Source: RGIG3009 sp045596745 (lineage in GTDB: Bacteria; Bacillota; Clostridia; Oscillospirales; Acutalibacteraceae). From it: a stretch of 64,000 nucleotides of DNA. A program made the position numbers and the translations under genes. The stretch is from assembly GCA_045596745.1 (NCBI GenBank), contig JAZODA010000055.1:1-64000 (forward strand), given 5' to 3'. Below, one piece after another: positions 25,475-33,149 of this stretch. A model generated the notes under the pieces. That model saw only the letters and a list, made by a program, of their open reading frames with translations, was not told where the DNA came from and made no database searches. Positions within the stretch are counted from its first letter, which is position 1; every line of letters begins with the position of its first letter.

Positions 25475-27736
25475 ATGAGAAGCATTGTAAATATCAACAG
25501 CGAGTGGTTCTTCAGCAAAGAATGCACCGAAGCACCTGTCGCACTTCCCGAAGCCTGGGAACAGGTAAGCCTGCCGCACTGCTGGAACGCGGTCGACGGT
25601 CAGGATGGCGGTAACGACTTCCATCGTGGCGTTTGCTTCTACGTTAAGCAGCTGAAGAAGAGCGAACTGCCGCAGGCGGGTCGCTACTATCTGGAAATCC
25701 GCGGCGCTAACTCCTCGGCGGACGCGTATGTCGATGGCGAAAAGCTGGCGCATCACGACGGCGGTTACTCCACCTGGCGTGTGGACATCACCGCGGCGCT
25801 CAAGGAAGAATCGCTGGTTGCCATTGCGGTGGACAACAGCCCGAACGAGCGCGTGTATCCGCAGATGGCGGACTTCACCTTCTACGGTGGTCTGTATCGC
25901 GATGTCAACATTGTGTGCGTCGAAGAGTCGCATTTTGATTTGGATTACTACGGCACGCCCGGTCTCAAAATCACCCCCGCTATGGTGGGCGAGGATGCCG
26001 ACGTGGAAATCGAAGCGTACGTCACCAACGCGAAGCCGGAGCAGCGCTTGCGTTACACCGTGCTGGACGGCGAGGGCAAGACGGTTGCGTCTGTCGAGAC
26101 GGCGGATACCAAAGCGGTGCTGAAGATTGAAAATGTGCATCGCTGGCACGGCCGCAAGGACCCGTATCTGTATTCCGCGACGGTGGAACTGCTGGAGGGC
26201 GAGACGGTGCTGGATACCGTATCCTCCCGTTTTGGCTGCCGCACGTTTGAAATCGATCCTGAAAACGGCTTTATCCTCAACGGCGAAGAGTATCCGCTGC
26301 GCGGTGTTTCCCGCCATCAGGATCGCTGGGGCTTCGGTAACGCACTGCTGCCGGAGCATCATCGCGAAGACGTGGATTTGATTTGCGAGGTGGGCGCTAC
26401 CACCATTCGTCTGGCGCACTATCAGCACGACCAGTACTTCTACGACCTGTGCGACGAGCGCGGTCTGGTTATCTGGGCGGAGATTCCGTACATTTCCCGT
26501 CATATGCCCGACGGCCGCGAGAACACCATCTCGCAGATGAAGGAGCTCATCACCCAGAACTACAACCATCCCTGTATCGTGGTGTGGGGCCTGTCCAATG
26601 AAATCACGATGAACGGCGATGCCGATCCCGATTTGCTGGAGAACCATCGCATTCTGAACGATATGCTTCACGAGACGCATACGACCCGCAAAAAGACGAT
26701 GGCGTGCCTGACGATGTGCCCGATGAACAGCCCGATTCTGGAGATTCCGGACGTGGTGTCCTACAACCATTACTTTGGTTGGTACGGCGGCGAGACGGAT
26801 ATGAACGGCCCGTGGTTCGATAAGTTCCACGCCGAGCATCCCACGCTCCCGATCGGTTGCTCCGAGTACGGTTGCGAAGCGCTCAACTGGCACACTTCCA
26901 AGCCGGTGCAGGGCGACTACACCGAGGAGTATCAGGCGTACTATCACGAGGAACTGATTAAGCAGCTCTTTACCCGTAAGTATATGTGGGCGACCCACGT
27001 GGGGAATATGTTCGACTTCGGCGCTGACGCTCGCAGCGAGGGCGGCGAAAACGGTCAGAACCACAAGGGCCTCATCACCATTGACCGCAAGTATAAGAAG
27101 GACGCGTTCTATGCCTACAAGGCGTGGTTGTCCGACGACCCGTTCGTGCATATCTGCGGCAAGCGGTATGTTGACCGTGTAGAAGAGGTCACGAAGGTAA
27201 CGGTGTATTCCAACCTGCCCGAAGTGGAGCTGTTCGCCAACGGCGTCAGCCTCGGCAAGCAGGAAAGCGCCGAGCATTTCTTCTACTTCGACGTGCCGAA
27301 CGCCGGCGAGACGACGCTGGTGGCGGTCGCCGGTGAGCACAAGGATGAAAGCGTTATCCGCAAGGTCGAAGAGCCGAACGAAGAGTACATCCTGCGTGAG
27401 AGCAGCACGGTGCTTAACTGGTTCGACATCACCGAGCGCGAGGGCTATTTCTCGCTCAACGACAAGCTGGGCGATATTATGGGCACCTTCCGCGGCAAGC
27501 TCTTGTTTGTCAAGCTGTTCGCAAAAGTGATGGGCGGCAAGAAAAAGAAGGGCGAAAAGGGTGGCGAAAAGAAAGCCGCCGGCTTCGAAGTGACGCCGCA
27601 GATGATGCAGCTGGTGGGTAGCTTCACCGTACTCCGTCTGACGGGTATGATGAGTATGATGGATATCCGCTTTACCAAGGAAGAACTGCTCAGCCTGAAC
27701 GCGAAACTCAACCGCATCAAGAAAAAGAAGAAGTAA
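25475..27736 (+). CDS. Glycoside hydrolase family 2 enzyme (beta-galactosidase/glucuronidase type) with C-terminal extension
   Basis: 753 residues from the ATG at 25475 (ATGGAGGTAA upstream). An N-terminal sugar-binding jelly roll (about 1-170), an immunoglobulin-like domain and a TIM barrel with the acid/base in VWGLSNE (Glu376) and the nucleophile in GCSEYG (Glu464). No signal peptide, so it acts in the cytosol on glycosides brought in by the symporter. Beyond about residue 630 there is a ~120-residue extension: EGYFSLNDKLGDIMG, then a lysine/glycine-rich linker, a helix pair and a KKKKK end. That part is outside the GH2 domains I know. Confidence 0.9.
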   Translation: MRSIVNINSEWFFSKECTEAPVALPEAWEQVSLPHCWNAVDGQDGGNDFHRGVCFYVKQLKKSELPQAGRYYLEIRGANSSADAYVDGEKLAHHDGGYSTWRVDITAALKEESLVAIAVDNSPNERVYPQMADFTFYGGLYRDVNIVCVEESHFDLDYYGTPGLKITPAMVGEDADVEIEAYVTNAKPEQRLRYTVLDGEGKTVASVETADTKAVLKIENVHRWHGRKDPYLYSATVELLEGETVLDTVSSRFGCRTFEIDPENGFILNGEEYPLRGVSRHQDRWGFGNALLPEHHREDVDLICEVGATTIRLAHYQHDQYFYDLCDERGLVIWAEIPYISRHMPDGRENTISQMKELITQNYNHPCIVVWGLSNEITMNGDADPDLLENHRILNDMLHETHTTRKKTMACLTMCPMNSPILEIPDVVSYNHYFGWYGGETDMNGPWFDKFHAEHPTLPIGCSEYGCEALNWHTSKPVQGDYTEEYQAYYHEELIKQLFTRKYMWATHVGNMFDFGADARSEGGENGQNHKGLITIDRKYKKDAFYAYKAWLSDDPFVHICGKRYVDRVEEVTKVTVYSNLPEVELFANGVSLGKQESAEHFFYFDVPNAGETTLVAVAGEHKDESVIRKVEEPNEEYILRESSTVLNWFDITEREGYFSLNDKLGDIMGTFRGKLLFVKLFAKVMGGKKKKGEKGGEKKAAGFEVTPQMMQLVGSFTVLRLTGMMSMMDIRFTKEELLSLNAKLNRIKKKKK

Positions 27737-27753
27737 CAGGCAGGGAGACACAG

Positions 27754-27791
27754 ACCGCCGGAAATCGCACAGCGAAATCCGGCGGTTTTTC
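27754..27791 (+). terminator. Terminator after the GH2 gene
   Basis: A 9-bp GC-rich stem (27754-27762 with 27778-27786), 15-base loop, then TTTT. Confidence 0.7.
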
Positions 27792-27820
27792 TTGCTTTTT
27801 TGGAGCGCAGTGCGTATAAT
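27792..27820 (+). promoter_or_regulatory. Promoter of araL-araM
   Basis: TTGCTT (27792-27797), 17-base spacer, TATAAT (27815-27820). Confidence 0.7.
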
Positions 27821-27852
27821 GAAAACAGTGTCTGAGCAAGGGAGGAATAGCG

Positions 27853-28665
27853 GTGACTACTGCAGAACGCATTCGTACACTGAAATTGTATTTGTTTGAT
27901 ATGGATGGTACGCTGTATCTTGGCGACCGCCTGTATGATTTTACCAAGGAACTGCTTGCGTGCATCCGCGAACAGGGCGCACGGTATATGTTTATGACCA
28001 ACAACTCGTCCAAGAGCGTGGAAGCATATATTCAGAAGCTGGCACGCCTCGGTATCGAAGCTACCGAAGAGGATTTCATCACCTCCTCCCAGGCGACGAT
28101 TCACTATCTGCGCAAAAACCATCCGAACGATACGCTGTACGTCTGCGGCACGAAGTCGCTGATTCGCGAACTGGAGCAGGCAGGCTTTACCGTGACGGAC
28201 GATTTGGACCGTGTGGACTGCATCGTTATGGGCAACGATAACGAGCTGACCTTCCGCAAGCTGGAGGATGTGTGCAAGCTGCTTCTGCTGCACGAGGTGT
28301 CCTACATTGCGACTAATCCCGACTATGTGTGTCCCACCGAGTTTGGCAGCGTGCCTGACTGCGGCAGTGTGTGCGATATGATTTTCAACTGCACCGGGCG
28401 TCGCCCGATTTTCATCGGCAAGCCGGAGCCGCTGATGCCGCTGCTCGGTATGGAGATGGCAGGCGTTTGCGCCGAAGAGACGGCGGTTGTGGGCGACCGC
28501 ATTTACACCGACGTCAAGAGCGGTATCAATGCCGGTACGGTGAGCATTCTGGTTATGAGCGGTGAAACCACGCAGGCGATTCTGGATGCGTCGGAAGACC
28601 GCCCCGATATGGTATTGGAAAGCGGCGCGGAGATTCTGCGTGCGTTGAAGGGGGAAGAGGTATGA
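27853..28665 (+). CDS. araL: HAD-superfamily sugar phosphatase (NagD/AraL type)
   Basis: 270 residues from a GTG at 27853 with GGAGGAATA upstream. HAD motif I is LFDMDGTLYLG, motif II MTNNSSKS, motif III lysine in FIGKPEP, and motif IV AVVGDRIYTDVKSG; the C2 cap between motifs II and III is NagD-like. Members dephosphorylate small sugar or polyol phosphates. It overlaps the next gene by 4 bases, and the araL-araM neighbours of the Bacillus subtilis arabinose operon are the same pair, which supports the name. No arabinose genes are in the window. Confidence 0.8.
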   Translation: MTTAERIRTLKLYLFDMDGTLYLGDRLYDFTKELLACIREQGARYMFMTNNSSKSVEAYIQKLARLGIEATEEDFITSSQATIHYLRKNHPNDTLYVCGTKSLIRELEQAGFTVTDDLDRVDCIVMGNDNELTFRKLEDVCKLLLLHEVSYIATNPDYVCPTEFGSVPDCGSVCDMIFNCTGRRPIFIGKPEPLMPLLGMEMAGVCAEETAVVGDRIYTDVKSGINAGTVSILVMSGETTQAILDASEDRPDMVLESGAEILRALKGEEV

Positions 28666-29912
28666 CTCAGGCCGAACTGACCGCCGGTATCCACGGATGC
28701 GCCTGCGGAATGGATCATAACTGCCCCATTAAAGCGATTCGCATCGGCGCGGGCGCGCTGGATGCGTTGCCGGAAGTGCTGGACGGCTATCGCCATATTT
28801 TGCTCGTGTCGGACGATAACACCGATGCGGTGTGCGGTGACCGTGTGCGCACATTGTTGGGCGATGCGGTGGAAACCTCGCTCGTACTGCACGCCGACGG
28901 CGTGGTAGTGCCGGATGAAGCGTGTCTCGCGCTGCTAGAAGAAAAACTGACGGGAAAGACCGATTTGCTCGTTGGCATCGGTTCGGGCGTTATCAACGAT
29001 TTGTGTAAGGATGTCAGCTTCCGCTACGACTTGCCTTACGGCATCGTTGCCACGGCACCGTCGATGGACGGCTATGCTTCGGTGGGTGCGGCGCTGATTC
29101 TGGAGGGCATGAAAATCACCCGCAACGCGCGTCCGCCGATGGTGATTGTGGCGGACACGGCGGTGCTGAAAACCGCGCCGATGGAGATGCTGAAAGCCGG
29201 CTACGGCGACATCGTCGGTAAGTATTCCTGCCTGAACGACTGGAAACTCAGCACAGCACTTTACGGTGAATATTTCTGCCGGACGGTGTACGATTTGACG
29301 ATGGACACCGCGAAAGCGGTTGAACCGCTGGCCGAGCGGATTCTCGCGCGTGACGAGGAAGCCATCGGTGCGCTGATGGAAGCGCTTGTGGCGGTGGGTA
29401 TTGCGATGAGCTATGTCGGCAATTCGCGTCCTGCTTCCGGCAGTGAGCATCATCTGTCGCACTTCTTTGAAATTACCGGCATTCTGGATGACAAGCCGTA
29501 TTTCGCACACGGTATTGACGTGTTGTACTCGGCGGTTGTGACGGCTCGTCTGCGTGAGGAATTGCTCGGTCTGACCCCGAAGCGCAAGGCGTTTGACCGC
29601 GCGGCGTGGGAGGCGGCAATCCGCCGCATTTATTCCACTTCGGCGGACGGCATCATCGCGTTGCAGAACAAGCTTGGCTGGTACGAGCGCGACGATGAAG
29701 CTGCGGTGATGACCAAATGGGATGCGCTGTGTGATATCCTGCGCGAAGCACCGACTGAGCAGAAAATGCGGACGTTGGTCGAGCGCATTGGTCTTGACTA
29801 CAGCGAGTTTGAGGCACTCTACGGCGAGGAAAAACTGAACACGGCGGTTCAGTACGCCAAGGATTTGAAAGATCGCTACAGCGTGCTGTGGCTGTATCAT
29901 CAGTATGCATAA
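28662..29912 (+). CDS. araM: sn-Glycerol-1-phosphate dehydrogenase (AraM/EgsA family)
   Basis: 416 residues. It reduces dihydroxyacetone phosphate to sn-glycerol-1-phosphate, the archaeal-type glycerol stereoisomer that some Firmicutes also make. IGSGVINDLCKDVSFR is the nucleotide-binding loop of the iron/zinc alcohol dehydrogenase fold; ATAPSMDGYAS, GYGDIVGKY and the metal-binding GSEHHLSHFFE and YFAHGIDVL are family motifs. An N-terminal CACGMDHNCP is typical for this group. Translation is coupled to araL. A PcrB-type prenyl transferase is not in the window. Confidence 0.88.
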   Translation: MTQAELTAGIHGCACGMDHNCPIKAIRIGAGALDALPEVLDGYRHILLVSDDNTDAVCGDRVRTLLGDAVETSLVLHADGVVVPDEACLALLEEKLTGKTDLLVGIGSGVINDLCKDVSFRYDLPYGIVATAPSMDGYASVGAALILEGMKITRNARPPMVIVADTAVLKTAPMEMLKAGYGDIVGKYSCLNDWKLSTALYGEYFCRTVYDLTMDTAKAVEPLAERILARDEEAIGALMEALVAVGIAMSYVGNSRPASGSEHHLSHFFEITGILDDKPYFAHGIDVLYSAVVTARLREELLGLTPKRKAFDRAAWEAAIRRIYSTSADGIIALQNKLGWYERDDEAAVMTKWDALCDILREAPTEQKMRTLVERIGLDYSEFEALYGEEKLNTAVQYAKDLKDRYSVLWLYHQYA

Positions 29913-29916
29913 CGAA

Positions 29917-29957
29917 AAGCGGCTGTCGGTGAAAACCACCGACAACCGCTTGTTTTT
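29917..29957. terminator. Terminator between araM and the SemiSWEET-like gene
   Basis: A 15-position stem with one mismatch (29917-29931 with 29937-29951), TGTTTTTG on the plus side. Serves convergent genes. Confidence 0.78.
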
Positions 29958-29965
29958 GCGTTATA

Positions 29966-30265
29966 TTACAGAACGCCGTTTTTCTTGTCCAGCTTGTAGT
30001 TGCGGATATACAGGAGCAGGTCGACACTGACCATGACCAGGTTCAGGCAGTAGAACACCAGCACATACCACTTCTCAGCAAAGCTGGCCATATAGGCGTC
30101 GTTCACCAGTTTGGAAGTGATACCGGCGATGTAGCCGAAGATGATCAGGCACAGGAAGAGCAGGCTCTTGCCCTTGGTGGTGCGCGATTTGTAAGACTTC
30201 ATGACGTTCATCGGCCAGGAAGCACCGAAGCTGACGATCATGATGATTTCCAGAAGTTCGCTCAT
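29966..30265 (-). CDS. Small three-helix membrane protein, SemiSWEET/PQ-loop-like
   Basis: 99 residues from the ATG at 30265, with AAGGGGGA upstream; a longer reading frame runs into tRNA-Thr and is not real. Three hydrophobic helices (about 5-22, 36-54, 66-88). After helix 1 comes SWPMNVMKSYKSRTTKGKS, resembling the PQ-loop proline and the polar TKGKS segment of SemiSWEETs, which dimerise to carry sugars or other small solutes. It has its own good promoter. The family call is tentative; the alternative is an uncharacterised 3-TM family. Confidence 0.65.
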   Translation of the reverse strand: MSELLEIIMIVSFGASWPMNVMKSYKSRTTKGKSLLFLCLIIFGYIAGITSKLVNDAYMASFAEKWYVLVFYCLNLVMVSVDLLLYIRNYKLDKKNGVL

Positions 30266-30299
30266 TGAAAAATCCCCCTTAACAATTTGACTGTGTTGT

Positions 30300-30328
30300 A
30301 GTATAGCAAAGTTTTTCGCGCTTGTAAA
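30300..30328 (-). promoter_or_regulatory. Promoter of the SemiSWEET-like gene
   Basis: Minus-strand TTTACA (30323-30328), 17-base spacer, TATACT (30300-30305). Confidence 0.7.
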
Positions 30329-30368
30329 GTAGTTTGCGGAAATATGTTGAAATATTGGCGACAAAGAG

Positions 30369-30408
30369 AAAACGAGAGGAACACGATTTCGGTGTTCCTC
30401 TCGTTTTT
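30369..30408 (-). terminator. Terminator of tRNA-Thr
   Basis: A 16-bp stem (30369-30384 with 30392-30407) immediately downstream of the tRNA on the minus strand. Confidence 0.82.
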
Positions 30409-30484
30409 TGGAGCTGGCAGACGGACTTGAACCCCCGACCTGCTGATTACAAATCAGCTGCTCTACCAACTGAGCTATGCCAGC
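30409..30484 (-). tRNA. tRNA-Thr (anticodon TGT)
   Basis: A 76-base cloverleaf on the minus strand: acceptor GCTGGCA/TGCCAGC, D arm GCTC/GAGC, anticodon stem GCTGA/TCAGC with loop TTTGTAA (anticodon TGT), T arm CGGGG-TTCAAGT-CCGTC and encoded CCA. Confidence 0.95.
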
Positions 30485-30502
30485 GTTTCTCGCAACGTTT
30501 GG

Positions 30503-30532
30503 AGTATATCATATCCCGCGGTGGTTTGTCAA
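30503..30532 (-). promoter_or_regulatory. Promoter of tRNA-Thr
   Basis: Minus-strand TTGACA (30527-30532), 18-base spacer, TATACT (30503-30508). Confidence 0.75.
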
Positions 30533-30555
30533 GACGTGACCGCTCGCCGACAGAA

Positions 30556-30588
30556 GAAAACCGCCCCGCACGGCAAGTACGGGGCGGT
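30556..30588 (-). terminator. Terminator of ppa-pncB
   Basis: A 9-bp GC-rich stem (30560-30568 with 30580-30588) followed on the minus strand by TTTTCTTC, just after the pncB stop. Confidence 0.7.
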
Positions 30589-30594
30589 GTGTGA

Positions 30595-32046
30595 TTATTT
30601 GTTGTGCTGAGACAAAAGAGCGTGCTTCTGATCCCACAGAGCCTGCGACAGGTCCACATAGTACTTATGCGGATTTTCAAAGCGCAGTACTTCGTCCCAG
30701 ATGGTTTCCATCTGCTGTTTGCAGTAGGTGCGAATTTCATCCACCGAGGGGGAATTGTACACGCATTCGCCGTGGGCGAAGATGCGGCTTTGCAGGGGAT
30801 GGGCGATGAAGTTTTCGATGGTCTTGCGCTTCCAGATGTGTTCGGGGTCGAAAATCTCGTACGGCTGGGTGTCATCGATGACTTCGTCGTGCAGCGTGAT
30901 GACGTCGGCAATGGCTTTGCCGCTTTCGCGGTCATACAGACGCCACAGTTTCTTAAAGCCGGGGTTGGTAATCTTGGCCACGTTTTCGCTGACCTTGATA
31001 CGCGGAATAATTTCGCCGTCGCGCTCCACGGCGGCCAGCTTGTACACGCCGCCGAACACCGGGTCGCTGGAGGCGGTAATCAGACGCTCACCGACGCCGA
31101 AACTGTCGATGCAAGCACCCTGGGCAATCATATCGCGGATGATGATTTCATCCAGCGAGTTGGATGCACAGATTTTGCAATCCGGGAAGCCTGCCTCGTC
31201 CAGCATCTTACGGGCCTTCTTGGTCAGGTAGGTGATATCGCCGGAGTCCAGACGGATGCCCTTCGGGCGGTATCCGCGGGGAACAAGCACTTCGTTGAAC
31301 ACCTTGATGGCGTTCGGGATGCCGGATTTCAGCACGTTGTATGTATCCACCAGCAGGGTGCAGGAGTCGGGGTAGACCTCGGCATACGCCTTGAATGCTT
31401 CGTATTCGCTGTCGAACAGCTGAACCCAGCTGTGCGCCATCGTGCCGAGCGCAGGAATACCAAACTCGCGGTCGGCAATGGTGCAGGCAGTGCCGATGCA
31501 GCCGCCGATATACGCGGCGCGAGCACCGTAAACAGCACCGTTAAAGCCCTGTGCGCGGCGAGAGCCGAATTCCATCACCGCGCGGTTTCCTGCCGCACGA
31601 ACGATGCGGTTCGCTTTGGTGGCGATGAGTGACTGGTGGTTGATGGCCAGCAGCATCATCGTTTCGATGAACTGCGCCTGAATGGCGGGGCCACGCACCG
31701 TAACCAGCGGTTCGTACGGGAAGATGGGGGTGCCTTCCGGCACAGCCCAGACATCGCAGGCGAAGCGGAAGTTGGCGAGGTAATCCAAGAACTCCTCGCT
31801 GAACAGCTTCTTGCTGCGAAGATAGGTGATATCGTCCTCCGAGAAGGAGAGGTTTTTCAGATAGTGGATGATCTGATCCAGACCTGCCATAATGGCAACA
31901 CCGCCGCCGTCCGGAACGGTGCGGAAGAACATATCGAAATACACGGTCTGTTCGCCGCGCCCGTTTTCGAAAAAGCCGTTTGCCATCGTGATTTCATAGA
32001 AATCGGTCAGCATGGTCAGGTTTTCTTTACCGTACTTATGTGTCAT
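30595..32046 (-). CDS. pncB: Nicotinate phosphoribosyltransferase
   Basis: 483 residues. It joins nicotinate to PRPP to make nicotinate mononucleotide, releasing pyrophosphate, for NAD salvage. NLTMLTDFYEITMANGFF at the N terminus, EFGSRRAQGFNGAV (phosphate-binding), GTMAHSWVQ and IRLDSGDITYL are family motifs. The ATG at 32046 is preferred over a GTG at 32055 that nearly touches the AAAAGGA ribosome site. It lies 15 bases after ppa in the same transcript, so the pyrophosphate it releases can be removed. Confidence 0.94.
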   Translation of the reverse strand: MTHKYGKENLTMLTDFYEITMANGFFENGRGEQTVYFDMFFRTVPDGGGVAIMAGLDQIIHYLKNLSFSEDDITYLRSKKLFSEEFLDYLANFRFACDVWAVPEGTPIFPYEPLVTVRGPAIQAQFIETMMLLAINHQSLIATKANRIVRAAGNRAVMEFGSRRAQGFNGAVYGARAAYIGGCIGTACTIADREFGIPALGTMAHSWVQLFDSEYEAFKAYAEVYPDSCTLLVDTYNVLKSGIPNAIKVFNEVLVPRGYRPKGIRLDSGDITYLTKKARKMLDEAGFPDCKICASNSLDEIIIRDMIAQGACIDSFGVGERLITASSDPVFGGVYKLAAVERDGEIIPRIKVSENVAKITNPGFKKLWRLYDRESGKAIADVITLHDEVIDDTQPYEIFDPEHIWKRKTIENFIAHPLQSRIFAHGECVYNSPSVDEIRTYCKQQMETIWDEVLRFENPHKYYVDLSQALWDQKHALLSQHNK

Positions 32047-32061
32047 AACTTTCACATCCTT

Positions 32062-32598
32062 TTATCGTTTACCGCAGTAACAGCGGTCGTATTCTTCCAT
32101 ACAGTGGGTGATGACGCGGATGGCTTCGCTGCGGTCCATCACTTCGTCCACCGCCGTGCTTTTGCCTTCCAGGCTTTTGTAAACCGTGAAGAAGTGGCGG
32201 ATTTCATCGAACGTGTGTCGCGGCAGTTCCGAGATGTCCTGATACCCGGAAAGGGAGGGGTCGCGGAACGGTACGGCGATAATCTTTTCGTCAATGGATT
32301 CGCCGTCGGTCATCTTGATAACACCGATGGGGTAGCATTGCACCAGCGTCATCGGGACGATGGCCTCCTGACACATTACCAGCACATCGAGCGGGTCGCC
32401 GTCATCCGCATAGGTGCGGGGGATGAACCCGTAGTTGGCAGGGTAGTGTGTTGCGGTGTACAGTACGCGGTCGAGACGGAGCAAGCCGGTTTCCTTATCC
32501 ATTTCGTACTTGTTCTTACCGCCTTTGGGAATCTCAATCACAGCGGTGAAGTTTTCCGGTTGGATACAGTTCTTTGGAATATCGTGCCACACGTTCAT
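32062..32598 (-). CDS. ppa: Inorganic pyrophosphatase (family I, soluble)
   Basis: 178 residues from the ATG at 32598, with CAGGAGGCACGG upstream; earlier in-frame starts lack a ribosome site. It hydrolyses pyrophosphate to two phosphates. IEIPKGGKNKYEMDKETG and YPANYGFIPRTYADDGDPLDVLV carry the basic and acidic active-site residues of family I enzymes. It is first in a two-gene operon with pncB. Confidence 0.95.
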   Translation of the reverse strand: MNVWHDIPKNCIQPENFTAVIEIPKGGKNKYEMDKETGLLRLDRVLYTATHYPANYGFIPRTYADDGDPLDVLVMCQEAIVPMTLVQCYPIGVIKMTDGESIDEKIIAVPFRDPSLSGYQDISELPRHTFDEIRHFFTVYKSLEGKSTAVDEVMDRSEAIRVITHCMEEYDRCYCGKR

Positions 32599-32628
32599 TA
32601 ACCGTGCCTCCTGCATTGGTGTACCTTT

Positions 32629-32656
32629 ATTATACACCAAAAAGGCGCAGATACAA
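32629..32656 (-). promoter_or_regulatory. Promoter of ppa-pncB
   Basis: Minus-strand TTGTAT (32651-32656), 16-base spacer, perfect TATAAT (32629-32634), 30 bases before the ppa start. Confidence 0.75.
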
Positions 32657-32663
32657 GTGGAAA

Positions 32664-32699
32664 AACAAAAATCTCCCGCCCCGAAGGGCAGGAGACGTT
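32664..32699 (-). terminator. Terminator of rpmB
   Basis: A 10-position stem with one mismatch (32672-32681 with 32686-32695), followed on the minus strand by TTTTTGTTTTT. Confidence 0.75.
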
Positions 32700-32720
32700 T
32701 TTGTGAAAGACCTTAGACAA

Positions 32721-32909
32721 TCACACCGCGCGAGTGACCTTGCCCGAGCGCAGGCAACGGGTGCAGGCGTGAACCTTTTTGGGGGAACCGTTCACAACAG
32801 CCTTAACGCGCTTGATGTTGGCGCGCCAAGTACGGTTCGAGCGCCGATGAGAGTGGGAAACCTGAATACCGAAAGTAACACTTTTGCCGCAGAAATCACA
32901 TTTAGCCAT
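32721..32909 (-). CDS. rpmB: 50S ribosomal protein L28 (zinc-binding form)
   Basis: 62 residues from the ATG at 32909 (AAAGGAGGTG upstream). MAKCDFCGKSVTFGIQVSHS and KKVHACTRCLRSGKV identify L28; the two CxxC pairs make it the zinc-carrying type. It sits alone on the minus strand with its own terminator, divergent from the site-2 protease gene. Confidence 0.95.
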   Translation of the reverse strand: MAKCDFCGKSVTFGIQVSHSHRRSNRTWRANIKRVKAVVNGSPKKVHACTRCLRSGKVTRAV

Positions 32910-32949
32910 GTTCTGCACCTCCTTTGATCTGTATACCGATGGCCGCTGA

Positions 32950-32967
32950 TTTGACCATCGGGTCAAA
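32950..32967. promoter_or_regulatory. Perfect inverted repeat upstream of rpmB
   Basis: TTTGACC (32950-32956), four bases, GGTCAAA (32961-32967), about 40 bases before the rpmB start. It could be a protein-binding site or an RNA hairpin in the rpmB leader. I did not find a convincing promoter pair for rpmB. Confidence 0.4.
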
Positions 32968-33067
32968 AGCAACAGAAGTATATTAGCAGATTTTATCACG
33001 GAAAGCAAGGCTTTTTTTACAACTTATGAAAATTTTTTGAAAAATATATTTCGATACACGGTTTTTC

Positions 33068-33096
33068 TTGTATTTTTCTTTTATTTGCGCTATACT
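33068..33096 (+). promoter_or_regulatory. Promoter of the site-2 protease/scpAB operon
   Basis: TTGTAT (33068-33073), 17-base spacer, TATACT (33091-33096). Confidence 0.7.
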
Positions 33097-33149
33097 GTAG
33101 ACAAGAATATCCAAGAGTGGATAAGTTTGCCCAAGGGGGAGCACGCTTC

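Noticed and set aside
25439..27751. A 770-codon open frame on the minus strand opposite the GH2 gene
   Set aside because: It has no ribosome site and a histidine/arginine-rich sequence without domains; it is the antisense shadow of a strongly codon-biased gene. The same holds for the long minus-strand frames at 23959-25527, 50901-53855 and 14112-15491.
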